This document shows, piece after piece, positions 7,882-17,285 of a stretch of 64,000 nt of DNA; the stretch's first letter is position 1; each line of letters opens with the position of its first letter. Location: the NCBI GenBank assembly GCA_963843465.1, contig CAWJKP010000002.1:682001-746000 (forward strand), written 5' to 3'. The position numbers and the translations under genes were made by a program. The DNA comes from CAWJKP01 sp963843465. GTDB lineage: Bacteria; Planctomycetota; Planctomycetia; Pirellulales; Thermoguttaceae. A model generated the notes under the pieces. It had not been told where the DNA came from. It did no database searches and saw only the letters and a list, made by a program, of their open reading frames with translations.

Positions 7882-8492
7882 GTTTCCCTCCAACGGTCTG
7901 ATAACTCGACGCCCCGCTTCCCTCCCCCGGGTCCAAGTCGGTGCAAGTTCCCCGGCTTCCACGGTACTATCAGGGCGCTATGACTTCCTGCCGGCCATCT
8001 CGCCGCGCTTCGTTTCCTTCGCTTGGCGATACCACTCAAAGCGCTCGTGTTTCGCCCGCACGCGGCCGAGCGCTGCCGTGGGCGGGTCTCCTGGAGTTGG
8101 TCACCCGGTATCTCCGGCCGGGATGTTGGTCAGTGGAGACGACAGGATCTCCTACGTTCCTGGGGAACCCCGATTGTGCTCTTGCCCTGCTCTCCGACCC
8201 CGGTAGGACCAACGCATCAGGCCCTTGCGATGCGCCGGCGCGGCCCCCGCTGTGTCCACGACGAAGGCTCCCGCATTCGTACTTTCGAGGCTCAATCACA
8301 CGGCTTCGGCACTGGCTGTCTACGCTTCGCAGGCCGGGTCACCCCGACACCACGCAAGACTCGCTTCCGGCTGCTGGCCAGACTCTTCCGGACGGGCTTG
8401 GTTACCCGTAGGGTTCCAATGAAAGGTTTCACGATGTATCCTACATTGATCCTCCTTTCCCAAGTTCTCGTAGCGCAAGGACACATTACGAC

Positions 8493-8568
8493 GGACCCCT
8501 TTCAGAGGCGCCGCGGACTGGTGCGCCACGTCCGGGTAGTGGCGATCCTGATGATCATTCAAGCTGCC
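8493..8568 (+). pseudogene. Fragment of the membrane-protein gene family seen at 50142
   Basis: 76 nt that read DPFQRRRGLVRHVRVVAILM and IIQAA. They are almost identical at DNA level to 50195-50270 inside a complete membrane-protein gene (DPFHRRRGLVRHVRVVAILM). The fragment lacks start, end and membrane segments. It sits within 15 nt of the intron 5' boundary. Confidence 0.8.
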
Positions 8569-8683
8569 ATAGGGGAAAGGGGATATTGCAAGGGGGCGCG
8601 TACCTTCAACCATGACATGGTACGCATCGCCCCTTTTCTTGAAACAAATTGCGGCTGGCAGGTGGTGTCGTCATAATTGCCTC

Positions 8684-9791
8684 ATGGCAACACTGTCCGA
8701 GGCCTTGGCGATTGCCATCCAACACCATGAAGCCGGTCGGCTGCAAGCCGCCGAGCAGATCTACCGCCTGATCTTGCAGGCCGAGCCGAATCAAGCGGAT
8801 GCGTGGCACCTGCTGGGTGTAATCAACGGGCAGACTGACAATCACCAACGGGCTGTTGAGTACATCTCGCGCCCTCACGGTGAGACCCGACTGGGCGGAG
8901 GCGCTCCACAACCTGGGCACTGCGTTGAAGGACCAGGGGAAATTGGAGGAAGCGGCAGCCTGCTGCCGCCGGGCAATTGAACTCAAGCCTGGCTTTGCCG
9001 AGGCTTACGACAGTCTGGGGCTCGCTTTGCAGCAGCAAGGGAAGTACGAGGAAGCGATCGCGGTGTGGCAGCGATGCGTGCGGATCGCCCCCGAGGATTC
9101 CGTTGTGCGCCACATGCTAGCTGCTGGCACGGGTCAGAATGTTCCCACCCGCTGCGCCGACGACTACATCCGCCGCACCTTCGACCGGTTCGCTCAGAGT
9201 TTTGATAGAACGCTCCAGGGACTCGACTACCGTGGTCCCGAGCAGGTCGCGGCGGCGATTGCCAAGGAACTTGGCGTCGCGCGAGGAAATCTGGATATTC
9301 TCGACGCCGGCTGTGGCACCGGGTTGTGCGGGCCCTTGCTACGACCCTATGCCCGCCAATTGAGCGGGGTCGATTTGTCCTCAGGCATGCTCCGCAAGGC
9401 GCAGGCCCGGCAGGTTTACGATCGTTTGATCATGGGAGAATTGACTGCTTACTTGCAAGGGCCTGCCGAGCCTTGCGATCTCATCGCGTCGGCGGATACC
9501 CTGATCTACTTCGGCGACTTGCGCCCAGTCTTCTTGGCGGCCGCCCGCGCGCTTCGACCGGGTGGTCTTCTGGTCTTCACCTTGGAAAAGGCGGGTGCTG
9601 GCGATCGCGCTGGCGACGGCTTCTCGTTGCGGTACCACGGCCGTTACTGTCATGCAGAGGAATACGTGCGTCGCAAACTGATCGAGGCCGAATTGACGCT
9701 GCGCGAGCTGGAGTCTGTAGGCCTGCGTCGAGAAGTTGGCCAGCCAGTCCAGGGGATGGTGGCGTCCGCGTGCAAGGCAGAACGTTGCTAG
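8684..9791 (+). CDS. TPR-fused SAM-dependent methyltransferase (frameshifted in this sequence)
   Basis: ATG 8684. The first frame gives TPR units (ALAIAIQHHEAGRLQAAEQI...), then the reading frame changes near 8865 into RALTVRPDWAEALHNLGTAL and continues to 9791. The TPR consensus is restored if two bases are added in the CGCGCC run at 8868-8873. Three TPRs (about residues 1-140) precede a class I methyltransferase domain: LDILDAGCGTGLCGPLL is the SAM-binding motif I, LSGVDLSSGMLRKA motif II, and LRPGGLLVFTLEKAG a later strand. It resembles predicted TPR-containing methyltransferases (COG4976 type); the substrate is unknown. Whether the frameshift is real is doubtful (see findings). Confidence 0.8.
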
Positions 9792-10490
9792 AATTGGCGT
9801 AATGCCGCCCGCCTTGCTCGCGGGATTCCCGGGACAAAACCGGACCTATCCCGCTGGGTTTGCCGATCGGGCAGATTAAGCCCCGCCTACCGATTCCCTT
9901 GCCGTTGTCGCCATGCGCTGATTCTATTGCCGCTGGTTACCGCTTGCGAGCGAAAACTTCGAGCAAGGCCGTTACAAAGGTCGAGTTTTTTGAGACGAGG
10001 GCGTCGCAATCGAGGAGCGGAAAGAGGATCCGGCATCAAAACCGGCCCCCGGGAAAAGAGGCCCGGTCCCCAAAAGGCCCAGGCAAGGCGAAGTTGCGCC
10101 AAGAAGTGTCGCTCCGGGCGAGCAGGTGCGGGAAAAACTGCTCGCCATGGGTTACACGCGCTGCTTTTTGTGTCGGCCCGTTTTGGGCAGTGCGCCAAAT
10201 TGCGTCGCGTCCGAAGAGACATGCCGCCGGTTGTCGGCGCGGCTGCCTGCCTCTATGGTTAAACTCGCAAACCGGGCCTTCTGACCTTACTTATTATCCA
10301 CAAATAGCTTGCGCCGACGAGCGCAGGCGGCGTCGAGCATCGGGCGCTCCCCCCGGAATGGGCCGGCGGGAAAAAAAGGGGAAGGCCTGCTCCAATACAT
10401 GACGCCCGTCTGTCGCATTTCGGCCCGCAGCCCCCCGGCGCTCACGCCGCGGCGGGCAGGCCCGCCCGGTAACCGCCGACGGTCCGTAAA
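9792..10490. other. Gene-free stretch of about 700 nt
   Basis: No open frame here resembles a known protein and none has a convincing ribosome site. The composition is locally less GC-biased with short G/C runs (around 10020-10090). I see no RNA gene or repeat in it. Confidence 0.4.
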
Positions 10491-10565
10491 GTAGCAGGCA
10501 CACGCCGTGTGCCGTCCGCCCGGGGACTCGGAGACAGCGGACGGCACACGGCGTGTGCCTGCTAC
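10491..10565. repeat. Family B palindrome, copy 1 (GTAGCAGGCACAC...GTGTGCCTGCTAC)
   Basis: A 75-bp inverted repeat with a long stem: GCAGGCACACGCCGTGTGCC and its complement around a short loop. It lies directly downstream of the minus-strand glycosyltransferase gene and next to a family D hairpin. Confidence 0.95.
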
Positions 10566-10568
10566 CTT

Positions 10569-10593
10569 GTCCCGCTCGGCAAGCGGGACCTAC
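10569..10593. repeat. Family D hairpin, copy 1 (GTCCCGCTCGGCAAGCGGGACCTAC)
   Basis: A 25-nt hairpin. Its CTAC end (10590-10593) is, on the minus strand, GTAG, and supplies the TAG stop codon of the glycosyltransferase gene. Confidence 0.9.
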
Positions 10594-12730
10594 TTGCCCT
10601 GGCGGGCCGCGGCGATTGCGGACTGGAAGAAGGCGCGATGCTCCTCGATCGCCTGGCGGTCCTCGAAGAGCACTTCGCTGGCCGCCAGGATCCGGCGGCG
10701 GAGATCCTCGCGGAGGTCGGGATGGCAAGCGATCTCGACGGCCCGGTCGACGTAGGCTTCGGCGGAAGGAACGACCGGCTCGGGGATGCCCATCCGGGCG
10801 TAAGCGGCCGACGCATAGCGGCTGCGATGGACGGCGCCGGGGAGCGTGACCACGGGCGTGCCGCAGGCAAAGGCGTCGTAGAGCGTGTTGGCGCCGCCGC
10901 CGTAGTGCGGCGTGTCGAGGATCACGTCGGCCAGGCCGACCAGGCGGAGATACTCGGCCGTCGCCATCCGCGGCACCAGACGGATGCGGTCGATCACGTC
11001 GGCGGCCGTGCGACGCAAGCGGCCCAGCAACAACTCGTCGATCGAGGGCTGCGTGTCGCCGGCCAAGAGCAGCCGCCCGGCCGGGTCGCGGCGGAGGATC
11101 GCGGCCAGAAGCGGGTCGAATTCGGGATGGTACTTGCGGAGGTTCTGCGTCACAAGGTAGACGTGCTCGCCGGGGGCCGGAGACCAGTTGGCCCCCGCCG
11201 GAGCCCAGTTAGCCCCGTCCGGAGCCAGGTTAGCCCCGGCGGCCACGCCGGCCCGGACGGAAGACAGGTCCCTGTCCGCCTTTCCCGCGACCGGGCGGAG
11301 GTAATAGGTCGGCAACGTGGCCAGCCGCACCAGCCGCTCGCTGTAATGGAGCTGGCCGTCCTCGGGCTCCAAGAGCCGGCTGGAGACGAAATAGTCGATC
11401 CGCGGGTTGCCGCTGGTGACCGGCCAACCCCAACAGGCCGATTGCAGCGGCGCGGGGCGAAAGTAGGGCAGGAAGTAGTTGACCGCATCGCTGCCAACCT
11501 CCCAATAGTGCAACAGATCGAGCCGCGCCTGCCGGATCTGCTGGGCCGCCTGGTCCACGCGCTCGGGAATCACCAGGAAGTCCCAGGCCACGTCGGGCAG
11601 CAGGCGGCGGATCACGTTGGCCCCGGCGCGGCTGCAAATCACGCTCACTTCGAGGTCCGGCCCGGCCAGCCGGGCGACCAGGTGGCCCAGGCAGCGGACG
11701 AAGACCCCTTCATGGCCGTCGGTGACCACGATCCCCACGTGGGGCCGGCCGGCGCCGCAGGCGGTCTCCAAGGGATGGATCTGTTGCGAGAACAACTCGC
11801 CGTAGCGGCGCCAAGCGGCAGGTCCTCGCGGCCCTGGTAGGCCAGCGCCATCGGCGGTTCCGCTCCGCAGGTGTGCAGCTCGGCCGGATCCAGCGACAAC
11901 GACTGGCCCCGCAGCCGGTCCAGTACGTCGGCCAAATGCTGGCGGTAGCGGTCGATATAGGCGTTGTCGGGCGGGATCAGCTCGACCAGGGCCTCGCGCC
12001 GCAAATCGGCCAGCCAGGAAGGGCCCTCCAGGGATTGCTGCCGCCGGTAACAGGCGCCGGCCTCGGCCGTGCGGCCCATCGCGCGGTGCAAGTTTCCCAG
12101 ATCACCGTGGAGCCGGGGAGCGTCCGGCTTCAACGCGATGGCCTTTTGCAGGACGTTGGCAGCCGTCTGCAACTGGCCCAGGTGATAGTGGGCTACGGAG
12201 CAATTCTGGTAGACCTCGGCCGCGTTGGGATTAGAGGCCAGGCTCTGCTGGTAATGGGCCAAAGCCTCCTGAGCGAGTCCTTCCTCGCGGAGCGTGTTGG
12301 CGAGGTTGAAATGGGCCTTGGCGTAGTCGGGCCGCAGCGTGACCGCCCGGCGGAAGGCGGCCAACGCCCGGGCGTAGTCCCCCTGGTCCTTGTAGGCGTT
12401 GCCCAGATTGAAATGGGCCTCGGCCAGCGACGGCGACAGCGCGATGGCCTGGGCGAAGGCCGCGACGGCCTCTTCGATCCGCCCCTGGAGGCGGAGCATC
12501 TCGCCCAGGTTGTTGTAGACTGCCGACTCTCGCAGGCCCTGCGCGATGGCGGCCTGGAAAATCGCGATCGCCTCCGCGGACCGGCCCGTCTGATGGAGCA
12601 GCAAGGCCAGCAGATTGACAACCTCGAAATGGTCGGGCCTCTGCCCCAGGATCTCCCGGCAGGCGGCCTCCGCCTGCTCCAGCCGTCCGGACTGATAGTG
12701 GCCTAGAGCACGACGAAAGGACTCGTCCAT
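10590..12730 (-). CDS. TPR-containing GT41 (O-GlcNAc transferase-like) glycosyltransferase, frameshifted in this sequence
   Basis: Start ATG 12730 (MDESFRRALGHYQSGRLEQA). Residues 1 to about 290 are seven or so TPRs. The C-terminal half has the SPINDLY/OGT catalytic layout: HVGIVVTDGHEGVFVRCLGH, SACWGWPVTSGNPRIDYFVS, and the nucleotide-sugar loop HYGGGANTLYDAFACGTPVV. The two halves are in different frames, joining near 11810 within a TTGGCGCCGC run; adding one G restores REDLPLG-RRYGELFSQQIH, so this is one gene. It probably transfers a sugar to Ser/Thr of proteins or builds a surface glycan. A degenerate internal repeat (GANLAPDGANWAPAGANW, nt 11185-11255) interrupts the catalytic half. The TAG stop comes from a repeat element. 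Confidence 0.85.
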
Positions 12731-12742
12731 GATTGACAACGG

Positions 12743-12836
12743 GTAGGGTGGGACAAGCTCGCGTAAGCGAGCGCCGGCCCACCAATTCTACGCTTGGTGG
12801 GCCGGCGGCCGCCACGGCGGCCTTGTCCCACCCTAC
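12743..12836. repeat. Family A palindrome, copy 2
   Basis: 94 bp, GTAGGGTGGGACAAGCTCGC...GTCCCACCCTAC. It lies 12 nt upstream of the start codon of the glycosyltransferase gene, in its leader. Confidence 0.95.
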
Positions 12837-12852
12837 AACTAGCACGAGAACC

Positions 12853-12911
12853 GTACGTCAGGCTTTCCAGCCTGACAGACCAGGCAGGTCAGGCTGGAAA
12901 GCCTGACGTAC
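12853..12911. repeat. Family I palindrome (GTACGTCAGG...CCTGACGTAC)
   Basis: 59 bp. Each arm contains its own small hairpin (GTCAGGCTTTCCAGCCTGAC), so the element can fold either as one long or two short stems. It sits between divergent repeat A2 and the end of the DUF4139 gene. Confidence 0.9.
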
Positions 12912-12926
12912 CTTGCAGCGGCCTGC

Positions 12927-15203
12927 TCACGACAAATCCAGGCCCATCAGGTAGTCGTCGAGCTTCTTGCGCAGATCGTTTTCCTGGCCGGTCAGCTCCT
13001 GGATCTGGCCCCGCAGCTTCTCGATCTCCTGCTCCTCGTCGCTGAACTTCTTGACGTAGGTCTTGTAGACCTCGCTGTTATGGTCCAACTGGGCCATGTT
13101 CTGGCGGATCCGCGACTGGTCTTCGTTGATCGTCTGGATGCGGCGCTCCAGCTCCTGCCGCTTCTGGACCACCTGGCCGATGGCCGCCTTTTGCCGGATC
13201 ACCTCGGCCATCGCGGCCTTGACCTTGTCGCTGGTCACCGCAGTTGCCTGGTAGAAGCGGATCGTGTTGTCGTCGACGTTCGACAGACCGATCTGCTGCC
13301 CCTCGGTCCGCTCTTCCTGGACCGCCAGCACGGCCGGCTCGCCGGGCTTGGCGTTGACGGCAAAGCGGTAGTGGTCGCGGGTCTTCTCCGCCGGCTCCTT
13401 GGGCTCGACCAGCTTCCAGGCGGCACTGAGGGGGTACTCGATCAGCACCTTCTTGGCCTTCTTGCCGGAGTTCTTCACGGTGAACTGGTGGGCCTGGGAG
13501 AACTTGCGATCGACGTAGATCACGCCCTTCACCAGCCGCACGCTGAGAATCTGCTCGGGACAGGGCTTGCTCTCCGGCGCGACCTCGGTGTCGAGGTCTA
13601 TCGAGTAGCTGATCAGCCGTTGGCTGCCTGGCGGCAGGTCGTCGATCTTGGCGTCGCCCGCGTAGACGCCGCCGTCGAGCACCGTGATCGGACCCTGCAT
13701 CAAGTGCAAGTCGGTGGTGTTGATCAGTCTCAGGCCGGACAGGGGGTGCTTGGCTTGGACCTGCTCGTTGTAGATCGAGACCTTCTCGCCCTTGACCTTT
13801 TCGTTGACGATGGGCAACATGGCCGACTGCTGCCGGGCCAGGTCCACGGGCGTGCGGATGGTGTACTGGAAGAGGCTGCCCACGTCGCGGGCCGTGGCCG
13901 CCGACTGCACGCCCTGCTGGAGGTTCCAGGTGGCCGCCTCGCTGCCTCTGTCCCAGTTCGAGCCCTTGCCCTCCCCCGCGGCCGCCTTGCGCAGCGCTCG
14001 CTCCATCATCGGCTGTCGGCCAGCCGTCGCCGCCATCGGCATCCCCGGTGGCGGTGCGCCGGCCATTGGACCTCGCTGGCGGAACTCCGCCTCGCGCTTG
14101 GCCAGGTCTTGCTCGTAGCTCTGCGGACGCAGCGAGGCGTAGAGCTCCATCTCCACGCGGGGCCGCGCCACGTAGAGCGGCTGGTAAAGATCCATCACGA
14201 AGGAGATCGGCCGGCCGCTCACGAGCGCAAGGTTTACGCCCGACCAGTCGTTCTCGGTGGTGTTCTCCACGATCGCCCAGCCCTGCAGCAGCGGCGGATT
14301 CTCATCGTCCACCAGCAGGCGGTAGCTGGTCTTCCAGACGGGCGTTTCCTGGATGTACCCCACGCGGACCTGCCGCTTGCCGTGGCCCAGGAAGTTGAGC
14401 GTGACGGTCTTCTTGTCGGTATCGTGCGAGGAGGCCAAAAGGGCCAGGGCCTTGCGCAGCTCGCTGTCGAGCTTCTCGTTGGCCAACTTGATGCTGGTCA
14501 CCGTCTCCAGCTTGATCGCCCGCAGCCCGGCCTCGGTGAGCAGGTCGAGCACGTCGATGTCGATCGTGTCCCTGTCGCCGACCTTCTCCTTGCGTTTCTC
14601 CACGCCGACGATCAGGCCGCTGATGCGGTTGGGCACTTCCAGCTCGACCCGCTCGCCGCGGACCTGCTGCAAGAGGTCGAAGAGCGTGGGGTTGGTGGTC
14701 AGGTCGACGGCGAACGACTTGAGGGTCTTGCTGATGGGGTCCTTGGAGCCGTAGCTGACGGTGGAGATCTGCCCGCCGCCGAGGTCCTCGACGACCATGC
14801 TCTTGAGCAGGTCGTTGACGTCTTCGACGTTGAACTTCAGTTGCACGTCGGCGTTGTCCTCCACCTGGCCACTGTGCTCGAAGAAGCCGACGCCCGAATT
14901 GAACAACACGACCCGCTTCAAAGGCAGGTTGGCCGCGGCGGCCGGCTGGCGGGTTCCGCTGGTGACCAACGGCTTTTCCGCGGCGACCAAGCGGGCGGCC
15001 GGCGTGGCCGCCGGGGCTAACCCCGCCGCCCGCACCGTCGCCGCGTTAGCCCCGGCGGCCACGCTGGCCGTCGTGCGGGGGGCGGCCTTGCCCGACAGCG
15101 GCGGCTGGCTGAGCGACGTTGCCCCCCAGTAGACGGCCAGGACCAGTCCCAGCAGCAGTCCATAAATCCAGCGTCGCGATGCGGTCGAGAAACGGCGGGT
15201 CAT
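12927..15203 (-). CDS. DUF4139-type exported/anchored protein with C-terminal coiled coil
   Basis: 758 residues from ATG 15203 (GAGGAG ribosome site). An N-terminal signal anchor (WIYGLLLGLVLAVYWGA, about 11-28) is followed by a low-complexity Ala-rich segment (45-75). The body begins LKRVVLFNSGVGFFEHSGQV and includes WKTSYRLLVDDE and LLQGWAIVENTTENDWSGVN, the signature of DUF4139 / mucoidy-inhibitor-A-like beta-rich proteins. The C-terminus (about 650-750) is a long coiled coil of Glu/Lys/Gln-rich heptads. Its function is not established; an extracytoplasmic structural role is inferred. The gene is monocistronic between repeat elements. Confidence 0.8.
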   Translation of the reverse strand: MTRRFSTASRRWIYGLLLGLVLAVYWGATSLSQPPLSGKAAPRTTASVAAGANAATVRAAGLAPAATPAARLVAAEKPLVTSGTRQPAAAANLPLKRVVLFNSGVGFFEHSGQVEDNADVQLKFNVEDVNDLLKSMVVEDLGGGQISTVSYGSKDPISKTLKSFAVDLTTNPTLFDLLQQVRGERVELEVPNRISGLIVGVEKRKEKVGDRDTIDIDVLDLLTEAGLRAIKLETVTSIKLANEKLDSELRKALALLASSHDTDKKTVTLNFLGHGKRQVRVGYIQETPVWKTSYRLLVDDENPPLLQGWAIVENTTENDWSGVNLALVSGRPISFVMDLYQPLYVARPRVEMELYASLRPQSYEQDLAKREAEFRQRGPMAGAPPPGMPMAATAGRQPMMERALRKAAAGEGKGSNWDRGSEAATWNLQQGVQSAATARDVGSLFQYTIRTPVDLARQQSAMLPIVNEKVKGEKVSIYNEQVQAKHPLSGLRLINTTDLHLMQGPITVLDGGVYAGDAKIDDLPPGSQRLISYSIDLDTEVAPESKPCPEQILSVRLVKGVIYVDRKFSQAHQFTVKNSGKKAKKVLIEYPLSAAWKLVEPKEPAEKTRDHYRFAVNAKPGEPAVLAVQEERTEGQQIGLSNVDDNTIRFYQATAVTSDKVKAAMAEVIRQKAAIGQVVQKRQELERRIQTINEDQSRIRQNMAQLDHNSEVYKTYVKKFSDEEQEIEKLRGQIQELTGQENDLRKKLDDYLMGLDLS

Positions 15204-15371
15204 GCGAGATCTCCTCGAAAAGGTCCACGGTTGCACCGGTGCGATTCCCCTAACCGAGTGTAGTGCGGCCCGGTTGGTCAAGTCTAGCTCTTTTGACGGT
15301 CGGGCCCAGGGAAAAGTTTCCGCCGGTGCACGTTTTTCCCGGAAAGGATGGCCGAAACGGTGCCGGCAAAC

Positions 15372-15431
15372 GTAGCATGGGCATTCTTGCCCGTGTGATG
15401 CAGAAGACACGGGCAAGAATGCCCATGCTAC
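15372..15431. repeat. Family G palindrome (GTAGCATGGGCATTC...GAATGCCCATGCTAC)
   Basis: 60 bp with near-perfect 24-nt arms and a short loop. It lies between rplQ (the end of the ribosomal cluster) and the DUF4139 gene leader, so it may terminate the ribosomal transcript. Confidence 0.95.
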
Positions 15432-15471
15432 GACCAACCGGTTGGTCGGAAGAGATCCGGCTCGTCCGGGG

Positions 15472-16149
15472 TTATAAGCTCTCGGCGGGCTGCGAGGACG
15501 GCTCAGCAGCCGGCTGCGAGGGGGTTTCGGGAGTCTCGGTGGCCGGCGATTCCGGCTCCTCGGCGGCTGGGGTTTCCGGCTCCTCGGCCTCGAACGAAGG
15601 CTTCGCCGCCTCGCGGCGGATGCGGTCGTGCTTGCCGACGAACTCGAGGATCGCCCGCGGGCCGGCGTCGCCCAGCCGGGGCTTGGCCAGGTGCAGGACG
15701 CGGGTGTAGCCGCCGGGCCGGTCCTCGAAGCGCGGGGCAATGTCGTCGAAGAGGATCTTCACGGCTTTTTTGTCGCCCAACAACACCAGCACGCGGCGGC
15801 GGGCGGCGACCACCGGGGCGATCGCCCGGCTCCACTGCTGCCAGCGGTCGCTGGTGCGCCAGGATTTCCACCGCTCGCTGAACCGCTCGGCGTCGGGACC
15901 TAACTCCTCGGCGGCCCGCAGGTGCGGCAGGGCCTTGCGGGCGATGGTCACGCACTTCTCGACCAACGGCCGCACCTCCTTGGCCTTTTGCAGCGTGGTG
16001 ATGATGCGGCCCTTCACCTTGGGGACGCCCTTTTTCTCGCCCCCGGTATCGCGCTCGGTGAGAATCAAGGCCGATGCCAGGTTCCGCAGCAGGGCCCGCT
16101 GGTGATTGGGGTTGCGGCCGAGCTTGCGTCCTCGTCTTCGGTGTCGCAT
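15472..16149 (-). CDS. rplQ: Ribosomal protein L17, with internal insertion and acidic tail
   Basis: 225 residues from MRHRRRGRKLGRNPNHQRAL, almost twice the usual 120. The L17 core is split: a segment of about 50 residues (SERWKSWRTSDRWQQWSRAI...) is inserted before KKAVKILFDDIAPRFEDRPG, where L17 resumes with the GGYTRVLHLAKPRLGDAGP motif. A tail of about 45 residues rich in Pro, Glu and Ser follows. L17 lines the peptide exit tunnel surface of the 50S subunit. It is the last gene of the ribosomal cluster, after rpoA. Confidence 0.95.
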   Translation of the reverse strand: MRHRRRGRKLGRNPNHQRALLRNLASALILTERDTGGEKKGVPKVKGRIITTLQKAKEVRPLVEKCVTIARKALPHLRAAEELGPDAERFSERWKSWRTSDRWQQWSRAIAPVVAARRRVLVLLGDKKAVKILFDDIAPRFEDRPGGYTRVLHLAKPRLGDAGPRAILEFVGKHDRIRREAAKPSFEAEEPETPAAEEPESPATETPETPSQPAAEPSSQPAESL

Positions 16150-16231
16150 GGTCGTGTAGGCTCCGCGAAAAAATAAGTTGAGCAGTTCAATGGAACCCAA
16201 GGAAGCGCCCGCGGCCGGTTGCCGCAGGCCC

Positions 16232-17230
16232 TTACAAAGGGCTGGTGGGGGCGGGCGGGAGCCTCATGCCCAAACGCAAACCGATGTCGGCCAGCTTGTC
16301 GCGGACCTCGTTGAGCGTCGTCTCGCCGAAGTTGCGGACCTCCAACAACTGGTCCTCGGTGCAGTTGACCAGGTCGCGGACGGTGTTGATGTTCTCCGAC
16401 TCCAGGCAATTGGTCGCCCGCACCGAAAGACTCAGCTCGGCCAGGCTCATGCTGAGCTTCGCCTCCAGCGCCGGGTCGATGCCGCCGGACGCCGCCGCGC
16501 GGACCTCGGAGTGTACGCGCCCGCCCAGCTCGTTGTACTGTACGAACGGGTTGAGGTGCTTCCGCAGGATCTTGCCGGCCTCGACCAGCGCCATTTCCGG
16601 CGCGAGCGAGCCGTTGGTCCAGATCTCCAGCGTCAGCCGGTCGTAGTTGGTCTTCTGGCCGACGCGGGTCTCCTCGACCTCGTAGCGGACGCGAATGCAG
16701 GGGCTGAAGGCGGCGTCCACGGGAATAATGCCGATTTCCTGGACCTGGGGGCTGTGCTCGGTGGCCGGCACGTAGCCGCGGCCGTTCTCCACCACCAGTT
16801 CCATGATGAACGGCACGTCGTCGGTGAGCGTGGCCAGCACATGGCCCTTGTTGATCACCTCGACCGCCTCGTCGGTGCGGAGGTCCGCGCCGGTGACGGC
16901 GCCCTTGACGTTCTTCTCGATCCGCAGCACGCGGGTCTGGGCACTGGAGTTCTTGACCACCAGCGACTTGACGTTCAGTACGATGTCGGTCACGTCCTCC
17001 ACGACGCCGGGCAGCGTGGTGAACTCGTGCTGGGCGCTGTGGAGCTTGATCCGGGTGACCGCGCTGCCCTCGAGGCTGGAGAGCATGATCCGGCGGAGGC
17101 TGTTGCCGATCGTCACGCCGAAACCGCGCTCGAAAGGTTCGGCCACGAACTTGCCGTACGTGGGGGTCAGCGTGGCCATGTCGCACGTTACTTGACTGGG
17201 AAGCTCCAGCCCGCGCCAACGAATACGCAT
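16232..17230 (-). CDS. rpoA: RNA polymerase alpha subunit
   Basis: 332 residues from MRIRWRGLELPSQV. The N-terminal dimerisation domain contains ERGFGVTIGNSLRRIMLSSL; the alpha-CTD (about 255-325) contains LNCLES-like NCLESENINTVRDLV and LEVRNFGETTLNEVRDKL, the surface that contacts UP elements and activators. Length is normal. It lies between rpsD and rplQ, the conserved alpha-operon order. Confidence 0.98.
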   Translation of the reverse strand: MRIRWRGLELPSQVTCDMATLTPTYGKFVAEPFERGFGVTIGNSLRRIMLSSLEGSAVTRIKLHSAQHEFTTLPGVVEDVTDIVLNVKSLVVKNSSAQTRVLRIEKNVKGAVTGADLRTDEAVEVINKGHVLATLTDDVPFIMELVVENGRGYVPATEHSPQVQEIGIIPVDAAFSPCIRVRYEVEETRVGQKTNYDRLTLEIWTNGSLAPEMALVEAGKILRKHLNPFVQYNELGGRVHSEVRAAASGGIDPALEAKLSMSLAELSLSVRATNCLESENINTVRDLVNCTEDQLLEVRNFGETTLNEVRDKLADIGLRLGMRLPPAPTSPL

Positions 17231-17285
17231 GGATGGTCTCCGATCACTGATGCCGGGGAGCGATGCCTGCAACCTTGCACCTGCC

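Larger units (their letters stand above)
6455..8478 (-). mobile_element. Group II intron carrying a maturase
   Basis: A minus-strand retroelement of about 2.0 kb. It comprises an approximately 600-nt structured 5' region (7882-8478, no gene), the reverse transcriptase gene, and a 3' ribozyme part with domain V at 6503-6532 followed by a very strong hairpin (6468-6494, a probable domain VI). The 5' boundary is set at a sequence reading TTGCGCTACGAG on the minus strand, resembling the GUGCG start of group II introns; this and the 3' boundary are accurate only to about 15 nt. It lies antisense to the broken MNT gene and next to a gene fragment at 8493. Confidence 0.85.

Noticed and set aside
8575..8640. 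Small RNA or riboswitch upstream of the methyltransferase (imperfect hairpin with GCGTACC/GGTACGC)
   Set aside because: A single weak hairpin without a recognisable conserved core; may be another degenerate repeat.
8856..9791. Programmed frameshifting in the TPR-methyltransferase
   Set aside because: No slippery heptamer or downstream structure is evident, and the same kind of loss is seen in rplB and others; a sequence error is simpler.
9860..10402. 180-codon plus-strand frame in the gap after the methyltransferase
   Set aside because: Arg/Pro/Lys-rich translation, no ribosome site, no family resemblance.
13080..15020. 646-codon plus-strand frame over the DUF4139 gene
   Set aside because: His/Arg/Leu-rich antisense translation with no motif; the minus-strand gene has a signal anchor and family motifs.
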